Source: Anas platyrhynchos
Lineage: Eukaryota; Chordata; Aves; Anseriformes; Anatidae
DNA length: 64,000 nucleotides
Direction: 5' to 3'
Assembly (NCBI RefSeq): GCF_047663525.1
Contig: NC_092588.1
Span: 146,921,501 to 146,985,500, forward strand
Of this stretch, positions 54,845 to 64,000 are shown piece after piece; positions within the stretch are counted from its first letter, which is position 1; each line of letters begins with the position of its first letter. Below the pieces are notes generated by a model. That model saw only the letters and a program-made list of their open reading frames with translations. It ran no database searches and was not told the origin of the DNA. Made by a program: the position numbers and the translations under genes.

Positions 54845-55075
54845 TCCCATGGGGGAAACTGAGGCACAAAAAAGTACAGCTTAATTTTTCACTTGGCCCT
54901 TAATTTTGAGGACCTGATATATGACACTTGATTTTTAGTGCAAAAGATAGGGAAGAAAACCCTAAAGGAAGTTTATGCCCTCCTCTGTTTCTTATTCATG
55001 GGCTCAGCACTTAGCCACACAGGGTGAGTCAGGGACTGGGATTCACATACAGATCTGACTGGTCATCTATCCAGA
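54845..55075 (-). repeat. MIR/L2-like ancient repeat, antisense, interrupted
   Basis: CCCATGGGGGAAACTGAGGC, ACAAAAAAGTACAGCTTAAT and ACTTGGCCC at 54847-54900, then AGCCACACAGGGTGAGTCAG and GGACTGGGATTCACA at 55013-55045. In order these match 'gatggggaaactgaggcacagagaagttaagtgacttgcccaaggtcacacagcaagtcagtggcagagc(t)gggatt'. About 110 bp of unrelated sequence separates the two halves, as if by a later insertion. Confidence 0.6.
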
Positions 55076-58000
55076 GCCCCCGCCTGCCAGACACCGCTCC
55101 CAGATACTAACATTTCCAACTCAGTGGGGGGGAAAAAGTGTAATAATAGTACTATAATAGTACTGAAACTGAACACTGGATTGGGTCTTTTTTTCTAGCC
55201 ACTATAACTGCAGAAAGGGCTTTTGCCAACTTACTTTGCCCAGGGATTGAATGATTGAATTCTGGTCTGTTATGTAAAAGCCCAGACGAATTCCTGCTCT
55301 GCTGAACCCGAGGCATGAGCAGATCACCTCTGCCCACTGGCTCATCCCGCACCAGCCCTGTTAAGCATGGCCATAGGACGACCAAAACCACTGCAGGTCT
55401 AATATTTTGGAAGACCACTGAAATGCATCTTTAAAAGACACCATAGTCAAGGAAACACCAGCGGATATCTGTGAGGTGACAAAAAGAATGAGCTTCCAGA
55501 TATTTTTCAAATCTTATTCCTGTAAATAAGAAACAGCTGACTATGATCCTGCAAATTCCAGTTGAGAAAGCCCTGATGATATTAATGTATTGTGCTGTGT
55601 CCAGAATCCCTTGATAGAATTACAGCATTACTGTACGCAGCTGGGTGGATGTTATCATGTTGCACCAAAAAAAATAAATAAATAAAATTCAGAGATTGTA
55701 CTATCAGGAATAAATGAAGCCGAGATCCAGTACTAACGCACTTTAACTCAATGCTGGCATCTCCAAATTTAGTACAGTGTGTTTTTTCAATGCTAACTTT
55801 CTAACAACATGGACAAATAAAGCCATGCATACACTGGCAAACTAGTCTGTGGCAAGAGAAGTTTGCTGATGACAGTCTTGTTATTGTAACAGGAAGTGAC
55901 TCAGCCTTGGCAACAAGAGATCAGATATTTTATTCAGAAGCATTAGGTCATTTTTTTTCCCCTAACCAACCAACAGTTTCACAAGGCAACTGGTTTTGTT
56001 TGAAAATAAATATCTATCTTGAAAGTGATTTGCTGAGGGAGAGAAGTTAAACATTTATGGTCAGGAATAATCACTCGGTTTAATTCAAGGCATCTGGAAA
56101 CCTCTTGTCCTTTTAACTCTCTTCAATGTGCTGCCTGCACAAAATTCCACCCCCTCAGGCAGGAATTCTCCCACATGGTTGAGTAAAGTATCACCAGCTA
56201 CATTATTTTCATGAGAGTGAGGATGAGTGAGGAGATTTGTGCCCGGACCAGTAACTTTCCATGACAATTATTCATGACTGATGTCATCATTACAACTAAA
56301 GTAAAACTACTTCACACAGGCATTACAGCTGAAGCAAATGCATGCCTTGTTATAGCAGCATATTACATGATCTTGCATCAGTTATTTATAAATGGCTCAT
56401 GATGTTATGTTGCTTCTCCGAAAATCAGTATAAAACAAAGCCTCTCTTAATATTTGGCATTTAGTCTTGCCTAGGACAGTTTCTTTCCTTCCCAGTTCCT
56501 GCACTGTTATGTACTGTGTGTTATCTTTTGCACTACATATAAGTTCACGTGACTGTGTGGAGACAAAATAAATAGTTTTCCTTTCAATGTTGCACTGGTA
56601 TTATTCATTTTTGCTTCAAGTAGCTTTTATCTTAGTTCCCAACTGTGTAGAAGAAACTAATTGTTCAAACCAATTGAAAATTATCCCTGTAATAATAAGG
56701 AGTAAACACGCCAGCAGCTGCAGTGCTCCTAGAACAGGATTTTGTCATCTTCCTAATATTTTCCTGATTCGCTTCAGTTTTGTATTTTTAAAATACCAAG
56801 GAAGCATAATACTCCACAGCACAATGACTCAAATGTCCCATAAAAACACATAAATAACATATAAATAACAAAGCCAGCATTTTATCTTGGGCATGGAGCA
56901 AGCAAAAATAAGTTCATGGGGGTATCTTAAAACCTCTATAGCAAGTGTGTTTATCTGTTGCCTCCACACTGTGCCCGGAGCCTAATTTTAGGTATTAAAA
57001 ATAAAATTCCAGACAATTTCCCCACATCAGGCACTGCAAGAACACAATAAGGCCTCAAGCATTTTTCTTTGAATTCAAAACACATTATTTTTGTAAATAT
57101 GTGAAAAATAAAACTTATTTGAAAGGCCACTACAATGAATACAAATTTACAATTCAGTGTTAAATGAAATATATCCTGAGAAACCTCAGCACCTTACATT
57201 ATTTTGCTGTTATCTTCCTTGTGACACAAGCAGTATTTTATAATTCCAGCCCACTAAAACAGCAGATTTCATAATTTTGCTGCTAAAGCAACATGGTTTT
57301 CTGTGCTCTGTCAAATAGCATTTTTATCTTCTAGCAGGAAAATATAGCTATCTTGTTCCACCATCTGCCAAAAACTACTTAACGCAGGGTAGTGCTCCTG
57401 TGATTTCAAATTGCAGCAGCTTAAGTAACTCCAATATTATACCCATTAAATATACTGACAATCAGACCCTAACATTTTCAAAGTAGTGCGGCATGCTATT
57501 TAAAAAAGGTATTTCTGCCATACTGTTCCAGGGTTTAACTGCTAACACAATCTACATTTCAGTTAGCTGTCCTTGCTGAACACCATCGTATATTAGATGA
57601 TTTTAACTAGATAGTAGTCTTGAAGTGCTGGACAAAGGTTCACTATCCATACACTAAATTTGAGAAAACAGGTTTCTTTGTCCAACTATATGGCCATTGA
57701 ATACAATAAGAGCACAATTTCAGCTTTCCTGCAAAACTTCCTATTCTGTATCTAGTCTCATGGTACAGCACCCCGCTGCAATTGTCTGACAAAACTTACT
57801 GCCTGAGAACTGCAATTTTATACATGAACACTCAGGCATACACATATATATGTCATTTTTTTATATATCTTGTATTTGTTCAGATAGACTTGAAAACAGA
57901 AGTCTCCAGTGTTTTAACACTTGAAGAATAATTAAAGGAACTTATATATCTTATTATCCACATTTCACTACTTCAAAACTGATGTTGTGCTTTTCTGGGA

Positions 58001-59340
58001 CCTAGCATTTAATATATGAATGCTTGGAGCCAGCTTTCTCTGCGTTATAGTCAACATGCACAAATATATTGCTATCTTTCATTGACACCATGTCAGTTTT
58101 ATGATTACAAATCCTCCATTCGCATGTGTTCTGCTCAAAAGTACTCATGTTTTAATGGGCCTCCATCATACATGAAGCCTTCATCTAGGAACTGACAAGT
58201 TTCAAACCTGATGTTATATTTCTTGCAGAAGTAGAGACTCCAGAGCTCTGATTTAGCACGCTCAGTCTGGAACAGCAAATGACAGGAGCAGATAAACCAT
58301 TCCCTGCTTATTGCTGTATGCAACTCCCAGCTTTATCTCTGGCCAGGCTGACCCAAGGACCTGGGGATGTAGAAGGAATTTTGAGTTTTTCAGATAAATG
58401 GCTTAAATTTTTTCATTCTTTGTGGAACAGGATATTATTTTAATTTATTATGAAGCACAGTAGCAATGAACAATATTCATGATTTGTAAGCTGAGAAGAT
58501 AATACAAGTTACATTTTCATAAGGACAAAATATTTTTCCAGTTGGGTACATTTGTGATGCTACTGTAATGCATTTTAATGGACTCGAGCTCTAAAATTAA
58601 AAATTCTGAAAACTCATTTTAGGCATGCAAAATGAATTCCCTATAAAATGCACAGGCTTTTGGTGGAATATGAATATCAAAGATACATGGAGAGACCTGT
58701 TAAATCATTTTCTGATCATTTTTTCTTTTCACTATGTGAGCATATAAAATAAGGAAAAATATAGAAATTGTGTAGAAACTCTGTAGAACAACAGAAAAAG
58801 AAAACATTGGATAGGAGAAAAGCTCTTACAGGAATTAAATAAGATGCAGAAACTGTGATTAGAAAAAAGTATTTCAGAAAGTTGCTTTAATTTGCCTAAT
58901 GCACTCTAAAAGTGATCTAACAGGGTCATGGAAGTAGTAGCCAGGAGGGGAGAAAAATGAACTCTCATAAATCATGAGAATGAATAGAGAAAATGAACCA
59001 TATTGAGATTATATCCTAATCTAACTGTAGAAAAATTATGTTTGTCCTAATATTCTTCATTTGCCCGAGGATTTCACAGTATAATAACGTAGACTGTAAT
59101 GTCTTCAAGGAATTTCAAGCATATGGATCCAATGAAGATGCAATTCTCAGATATCTTACCAAGGCTGTGCATTTCCTCTGTAATTATCCTCACAGTTTTG
59201 ATCGGTGGTGTTTTTTAATCATTATTATTAATATATGTATGTATTTTATAGTGAATTTGTATGGAACACATGCCCTCTAAGAGGCCTTATTTTTTCCAAG
59301 ACTCGCAGACTTTTTGTATTTAGGTTTCAGGCCCATGACT
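55076..59340. other. Unique AT-rich non-coding DNA
   Basis: No dispersed repeat recognised over about 4.2 kb; one short (AAAT)n at 55667-55684. The stretches 56040-56420 and 57000-57420 are free of simple repeats and look like plausible conserved non-coding DNA, which cannot be tested here. Frames up to 88 codons (55152-55418 minus; 56587-56853 plus) show no domain. Confidence 0.45.
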
Positions 59341-59342
59341 GA

Positions 59343-59784
59343 GGGACTGGAAAATCTTTTATATGAGATGCTGAGAGAGCTGGCACTGTTCTGCCTGGAG
59401 AACAGAAGGCTCAGATGTCAATCACACATCATCATGTGTGTACATACCTGATGGGAGGCAACAAAGAAGAAGGAGCTAAGCTCTTTTTGGTAGTGCCCAC
59501 TGTTAGGAGAAAAGGTAATAGGCATGAAGTAAAACAAACAAACAAACAAAACCCCAATAAATTAAATCTGAATACAACAAAGCACTTTTTTTACTCTAAG
59601 GGTAGTCAAAGACTGGCATAGATTGCTCAGGGAGTTTGTGGATTCTTCACCTGCAGAGATATTCAGATGTGGCAAAACACAGTCCTGTGCAACCTGCTCC
59701 AGGTGACTGCTTGAGCACGAGAACTGGACAAGGTGATCTCAAGAGCTCCTTGCCAATGTAAACAATTCTGTAATTCTGTGAATC
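59343..59784 (+). mobile_element. CR1 retrotransposon, ~440-bp 3' portion
   Basis: Follows the CR1 3' region in order: GCTGAGAGAGCTGGCACTGT, CTGCCTGGAGAACAGAAGGC, ATACCTGATGGGAGGC, GTGCCCACTGTTAGGAG, AAGCACTTTTTTTACT, a GGCATAGATTGCTCAGGGAG block, GAGATATTCAGATG, and CCTGTGCAACCTGCTCCAGG, ending in an ATTCTGTAATTCTGTGA tail. About three AAAC tetramers (59536-59552) replace the usual AAACTGAAACACAGG-like block. Clearly older than the 47185-47733 copy; no intact frame. Confidence 0.93.
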
Positions 59785-60910
59785 TTTTTGTATTTGTTTC
59801 AGGGTATTTACAATACATGACTATTTTCCTAGATGTACCAGTCTAGGTTTGCCTTCCCTAATGACTTCCACAGCCAACAAGGTTAAGAGCCAAGCTCTGT
59901 AAGCAAGTAGTCTGCTTCCTGCGGGCTAGATAGGAGCTCACCTTCCTCTCTACTCCACTGTGTTTCCCAATTCTGCATCATTCTGACGAGAACTTATTGT
60001 AGCATGGGTCTTCTTGCTTTATTTCATTTGCCAAGGTTTTCTTCATAGTAAAACAAATCCAAGATAGGGCACATTGGTACTAATACGAACTCAGGAAAAA
60101 GCTAAAATAATAAAAAATAAATAAAATAATAAAAAGCACTGTTCAATCTTGAAAGCTCAGAAATGTTCTTGGGCCCTCACAGCTTACATGCAGAATTTAC
60201 AAGACTCACTGACTAAAGCCTGTTACATTCTGCTGATTTTAAAGACAAATCTTCCCTTGTCTCAGTTCCTCATTTGACCATGATCTGAGGTTGTGCATGT
60301 CTGTAAAAGGTCATAATTTCCTCCAAATCCAGCCCTTGTTTATGGATAAATCCAAAATTTTGTGTTAGTCCAGTGTCCTTTTTGGGCTCTGTAAAATCTC
60401 CAATATCCTTAATTTGGACTGTGCTTGGAATAAATAGAAATTACTGAAGGATGAAAGAATTCAGGAATTTCTGAGTTCTGCAGATTGAGTGACACATGGA
60501 TGTAATATTGCCCTGAGACTATCCTCTTGATTTAAGCACTGTGGACACCTTTGTAGTCAATAAGAGAGTGCAATCTTATTTTTGCTTTTTTCTTACGCAA
60601 TTCAGAAAACCTTCTATAGAAATGTTACTAAAAAGCCTTTTTAATATAGTGCATTATTCTTGCACAAACATCTTCATTTACTATGTCTTGTTTTTTGTTT
60701 TGTTCATAAGGAAAGAGGCACACTTGTTTGATTTGAAGTTTTTTACATAAGAGCAGTGTTCTTTGAAACTTACCCATACTGTCACAGCCACAGATCCATG
60801 AGCCACAGGTCCACCACCTACCAGAAACTCTGGATCTCAATTACATACATGGATACTTTGCTAGTATAAATAGGATTTCAACTATTAATTCATGTCTTTC
60901 ACGGGAGAAA
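59785..60910. other. Unique AT-rich non-coding DNA
   Basis: AATAA-type simple DNA at 60100-60135; nothing else recognised. Confidence 0.5.
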
Positions 60911-60914
60911 AAAT

Positions 60915-60950
60915 TATATATATATACGCATTTATACGTATATATATATA
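60915..60950. repeat. 14-bp perfect AT-rich hairpin
   Basis: Arms 60915-60928 and 60937-60950 (TATATATATATACG and its complement) with an 8-nt loop. Derived from a TA microsatellite interrupted by a symmetric CG. Potential cruciform. Confidence 0.85.
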
Positions 60951-61244
60951 TACACACTAGCAGTTTTTCATGAGTTCTAAACTACATGTTATTGTTTACT
61001 TATGGCTATAAAATCATATCACTTATGGAACAGGCTTTCCTGCTCCCATTCCCCTTCTGAGTTGTCTATTTCTTGTTCTGCACTTTAAACATATTTCCTG
61101 TTAGTCATAAAATAGTCAGCAATCATCATACACAGCTCTTAACAGCAATGATGTGTTTCCAACTCTGAAGAGTAAGAGCCTGTAGACCAGGTACATAATC
61201 ATCATAAATGCCTATTGTGAAGCAGTTCAATAAATTCAATTTAC

Positions 61245-61258
61245 TTTTTTTTTTTTTA
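61245..61258. repeat. T-rich tract
   Basis: Run of about 12 T's. Confidence 0.85.
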
Positions 61259-61409
61259 AACTATTGCAACAAAATATACTTAATTACTAGCAGAAGTGAA
61301 AGCAGACAACTTTTCTGCCTATTTATGAAAATATTTTTAGTTTTGTTTTGAGGAAAATGCTATATTATAGAGCAAAGGGGAAAGCAAATCTTATTTAGGA
61401 AAAAAAAGA

Positions 61410-61592
61410 AAGGGAAGGGAAGGGAAGGGAAGGGAAGGGAAGGGAAGGGAAGGGAAGGGAAGGGAAGGGAAGGGAAGGGAAGGGAAGGGAAGGGAAGGGA
61501 AGGGAAGGGAAGGGAAGGGAAGGGAAGGGAAGGGAAGGGAAGGGAAGGGAAGGGAAGGGAAGGGAAGGGAAGGGAAGGGAAGGGAAGGGAAA
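61410..61592. repeat. Perfect (AAGGG)36 pentanucleotide array
   Basis: 180 bp (61411-61590) of uninterrupted AGGGA/AAGGG pentamers with no substitution. An A-rich AAAAAAAAGAAAGGG edge lies on the left and AAAAAGAAAAG on the right. The plus strand is pure purine and has a GGG every five bases, so both G-quadruplex and triplex formation are plausible. Its perfection implies recent or ongoing expansion. Confidence 0.98.
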
Positions 61593-61599
61593 AAGAAAA

Positions 61600-62580
61600 G
61601 AAATATCAGGCCTTTGAAAAATGTTTGCAGGTTCCCAGAGAGACAGTCTCTGATTTTTTTATGACTACCAGAAACTCACAAAGAATAAGGATAGGAGTCA
61701 TGGCCTTAAATGTAACATTGAGTAAATATAAATTATCAGAGGAAATGTGACATGTAAAGACACCTGGCAGGTACAGTAAAAATGCCAGTGATTATGCAGA
61801 ACAATCACCCTAAACACACCAGCAGTCCTGATGAAAAGAACATGCTAGACAGTGGAATATTCACTCCCATGAGAGTCTGAAAACTAAGGTGTGTTGGAGG
61901 TGAGTAAGTGCCAGCTCAGATCTGCCCCCAGGCCCACTGTCTGTAACTCGGGCAAGGACAGCCTTGACTGTCTTTTAAACAACAGCACTGTAAATTACAT
62001 AGAACTCCCCTCTCTTTTCTGCATTGTACAATGTGCAGATACTGGGCAATTGTCACCACTCCTTGCTTTTTGATAGAACTTGAAATTGAGAACTAAACTA
62101 ACAACTCCAGTCAAGTGGTCATTTCAAAAGACAAAAAGCCTATTTAAAGGCTGAAATATGTCTGCTATGTATCTTAAAAGGTGAACGCGTGCATATTTGT
62201 TTTAAATATTGCTTGATGACTTCAGAACATGTGATACAATCAGCAAACTAGTTCCTATGCTACAGATACACATATTTTGCTCTTAACAAGCTAAACATAT
62301 TCCTGCTCAGACCTGTAACGTGGGTGGTAAGGCACAGACACTAGCACAACAGTTCTGGATACTCAGGGAACACAAAGACAACTGATTGCAGAAAGTGGAT
62401 AGTCTCATGTACTCTTGTACCTGAAATTATTGTCACCAGATTTTTCCTCCTGTTGTCTTAAAAGGACAGTACAAATCTAGTACTTCCTTATCACTGGTCC
62501 TGAAGTTGAATTTCCTGCATTTCTGTATACATTTTATCATTGTTGGAAAGAGAACACAGAACTCAATAGACTGTTGCCTT
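61600..62580. other. Unique non-coding DNA
   Basis: No dispersed repeat or gene recognised. Confidence 0.5.
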
Positions 62581-62858
62581 TATCCAGTTGTACTGGGGGT
62601 CTGGCTGGGATGGAGTTAACATTCCCATACAGTGGGGAGTTAACAGCCCATACAGTGCTGTACTCTGCACCTGGAGATAGAGCATCGGTATCACACCAGT
62701 GTTGTGTCTATCTCTGAGCTGTGCTGGAACAGCACCAGGACTCCCTCCAACCACCACAGAGCTGGTGGTGGGCAAGAGGTGGGTAGGGGACATCACCAGG
62801 GCAGCTGACATAAACCAACTAAAGGGATCTTCTATAGCGTGTGGTGTCACACTCAGAC

Positions 62859-62866
62859 ATAAAAGG
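62859..62866 (+). promoter_or_regulatory. LTR TATA-like box
   Basis: CATAAAAG about 270 bp into the LTR, in the expected U3 position and preceded by the degraded CRE-like site. Probably inactive or weak. Confidence 0.5.
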
Positions 62867-63003
62867 TGGGAAAGGGGAAGGAGTGGGGGGGCTCTTGTTG
62901 CAAAGATGTCTGACCTCCCAAAGAACCACTATGTGTATTGAGGCCCTGCTGGGAAGAATGGGAAGAATACTTTTTTTTTTTTTTCTCTCTGTGTTTCCAT
63001 GCA

Positions 63004-63035
<32 letters not shown>

Positions 63036-63054
63036 CCTCTTCCTTTACCTTTTA

Positions 63055-63060
63055 ATTAAA
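63055..63060 (+). terminator. LTR poly-A signal
   Basis: ATTAAA variant downstream of the poly-T expansion, in the expected position for this LTR type. Confidence 0.5.
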
Positions 63061-63379
63061 TTATCCTTATCTCAACTTTTAGCTATTTTTTCTTTCCAGC
63101 ATACTTTCTCCTCCCCCTCTTCTGAGGAGGAGGAAGCGTAAGAGAGTGGTTGTTGTGGAGTTCAAGTGCGCAGCAGGGTAAAAAAAAAACACACCAGTAG
63201 GGCCACCTTCTATTCTTAGCACTAATTAATGGGATTTTTAGTCCACAAACCCTACTGCAAGAGTTAATACACATCCTTGTTCTCAATAACCCAAACACCC
63301 CAATTTCCAGTCTAGACCTTCCTGTAACCTCTTCTTTTGGTTGCACTTTGTTTGTTAAAAGGTCCTTCCCCTCTAACAT

Positions 63380-63950
63380 CTATTTCTAGAAATGCCTCTT
63401 GCATCCCATGATTGCATTTACTGTTCTGCTACTGACTGAAATTTCTCCAGTGACCAAGGTGATCTCATGATCAGGTGATCTTATGATCAGTGATTAAATG
63501 GCCTGTTTGTTCTTCTGTCAAGTCTAACTGATGACCTCCTGAGGTGCAAAATAAGTTCTTGGGGTTGGTACATAAGTGCATGACCCCAAATTTTATATTA
63601 TTATTTTTTTTTCTTCCCATTGACATTACTCCAGCCCTCCAGGCCATTTCTTTTTCTATGGTATTACAGCACAATCTGTCCTGTATTGACAACATCTCCA
63701 ATCCTTGTGCCATCAGTATATTTCATTATTACACTCCTACTTATTGTGTCAAGGTCAGGAATGGAAATAGTAATAATTCGCCATGCAGTTTCAATTCAAA
63801 CATTTTCATGAAGTCCAGGAAAATTAAATCTGTCAGAGTTCCCTTGAGAAAATCCATTGATTTTCTCTTGATAAGAAAAAAATCTATTCTCTTATCAGTG
63901 AAATGTCTAATTAATGATATCATGTTAGCCTAATGAAATCTAAATTAGAC
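63380..63950 (-). mobile_element. Very old CR1-type LINE ORF fragment (reverse transcriptase)
   Basis: Reading the minus strand from 63950 down, the translated order is: a MISLIRHFTDKRID segment resembling the region before RT motif A; LIFLDFMKMFE in place of the usual xxxLDFsKAFD motif A; KYTDGTRIGDVVNTG in place of the FADDTKxGG motif C; then VMHLCTNPKN, GGHQLDLTEEQ and TDHKIT, matching the post-RT 'VMHLGTNNKN...GGHQLETTEEE...VDHRMT' block of old sauropsid CR1 lines; and finally GGGATGCAAGAGGCATTTCTAG for 'GCIRRGISS'. Frameshifts and stops separate these pieces. The catalytic YADD equivalent is lost. A 16-bp tandem duplication (63458-63489) lies inside it. Confidence 0.8.
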
Positions 63951-64000
63951 ACCAGAGAAGTCCGTATGGGAGCCAGCAGAAGGATCATAACACTGTATTT

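Larger units (their letters stand above)
62589..63193 (+). mobile_element. Solo LTR of an endogenous retrovirus (ERVL-like)
   Basis: Starts TGTACTGG and ends ACACA (TG...CA), with identical 5-bp flanks CCAGT at 62584-62588 and 63194-63198. The interior matches an avian LTR I know from memory: GTCTGGCTGGGATGGAGTTAA near the start, an ACTAAAGGGATCTTCTATA block, a CRE-like TGGTGTCA (62842-62849), a TATA-like CATAAAAG (62859-62866), GAGGCCCTGCTGGGAAGA, and an ATTAAA poly-A signal (63055-63060) followed by CTTATCTCAAC. No gag/pol/env sequence is present, so it is a recombinant solo LTR. A 24-bp tandem duplication (62613-62659) and two poly-T expansions (62971-62984, 63007-63035) are copy-specific. 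Family name not verified; 5-bp duplications fit ERVL. Confidence 0.88.

Noticed and set aside
62563..62941. 95- and 80-codon frames around 62.6-62.9 kb
   Set aside because: They lie in the U3 region of a solo LTR, which is non-coding.
1..64000. tRNA, snRNA, rRNA, CRISPR, operon or phage features
   Set aside because: No cloverleaf B-box-type sequence, U-RNA words, regularly spaced repeats or bacterial gene organisation were found. The repeats are vertebrate in character.

Overview
This window looks like non-coding DNA from a bird nuclear genome, either intergenic or deep intronic. The main reason is the set of CR1 retrotransposon 3' ends, which carry the avian-type tail built on the octamer ATTCTGTG. 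The base composition is AT-rich, there are many microsatellites and long A/T homopolymers, and old MIR-like and palindromic MITE-like fragments are present. I cannot resolve the order or species. I recognise no host protein-coding gene, tRNA, rRNA, snRNA, CRISPR array or prokaryotic feature.

Layout. 1-7 kb: (CA)19, MIR-like fragments, an exon-like segment at 1915-1998, an RFX-like X-box and a long (AAAAAG)n tract. 7-13 kb: two adjacent minus-strand CR1 tips, one plus-strand CR1, a compound A/GA microsatellite, and a group of old repeats with a MARE/AP-1-like site. 13-25 kb: an old 49-bp direct duplication, exon-like segments at 17.3 and 22.4 kb, AT-palindromes and a POU/homeodomain-like motif cluster. 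25-40 kb: mostly unique sequence with MITE-like fragments, a 16-G run, short hairpins and simple repeats. 40-48 kb: a minus-strand CR1, a 99% identical inverted duplication with arms about 1 kb apart (one copy flanked by 20-bp direct repeats), a 549-bp CR1 tail carrying a decayed piece of the reverse-transcriptase ORF, and a third exon-like segment. 48-60 kb: unique AT-rich DNA, a MIR-like fragment and a second long CR1. 60-64 kb: an AT hairpin, a perfect (AAGGG)36 array, a solo LTR with intact 5-bp target-site duplications, and a very old CR1 ORF fragment running towards the window end.

No genes visibly work together here. The sequence is a palimpsest of retroelement insertions, repeat expansions and at least one unusual templated-insertion event. 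The strongest individual observations are the inverted templated insertion (40683-41933), the perfect AAGGG array (61410-61592) and the precisely delimited solo LTR (62589-63193). I saw no convincing evidence of a new biological system. The exon-like and enhancer-like segments are hypotheses to be tested with RNA-seq and cross-species alignment.
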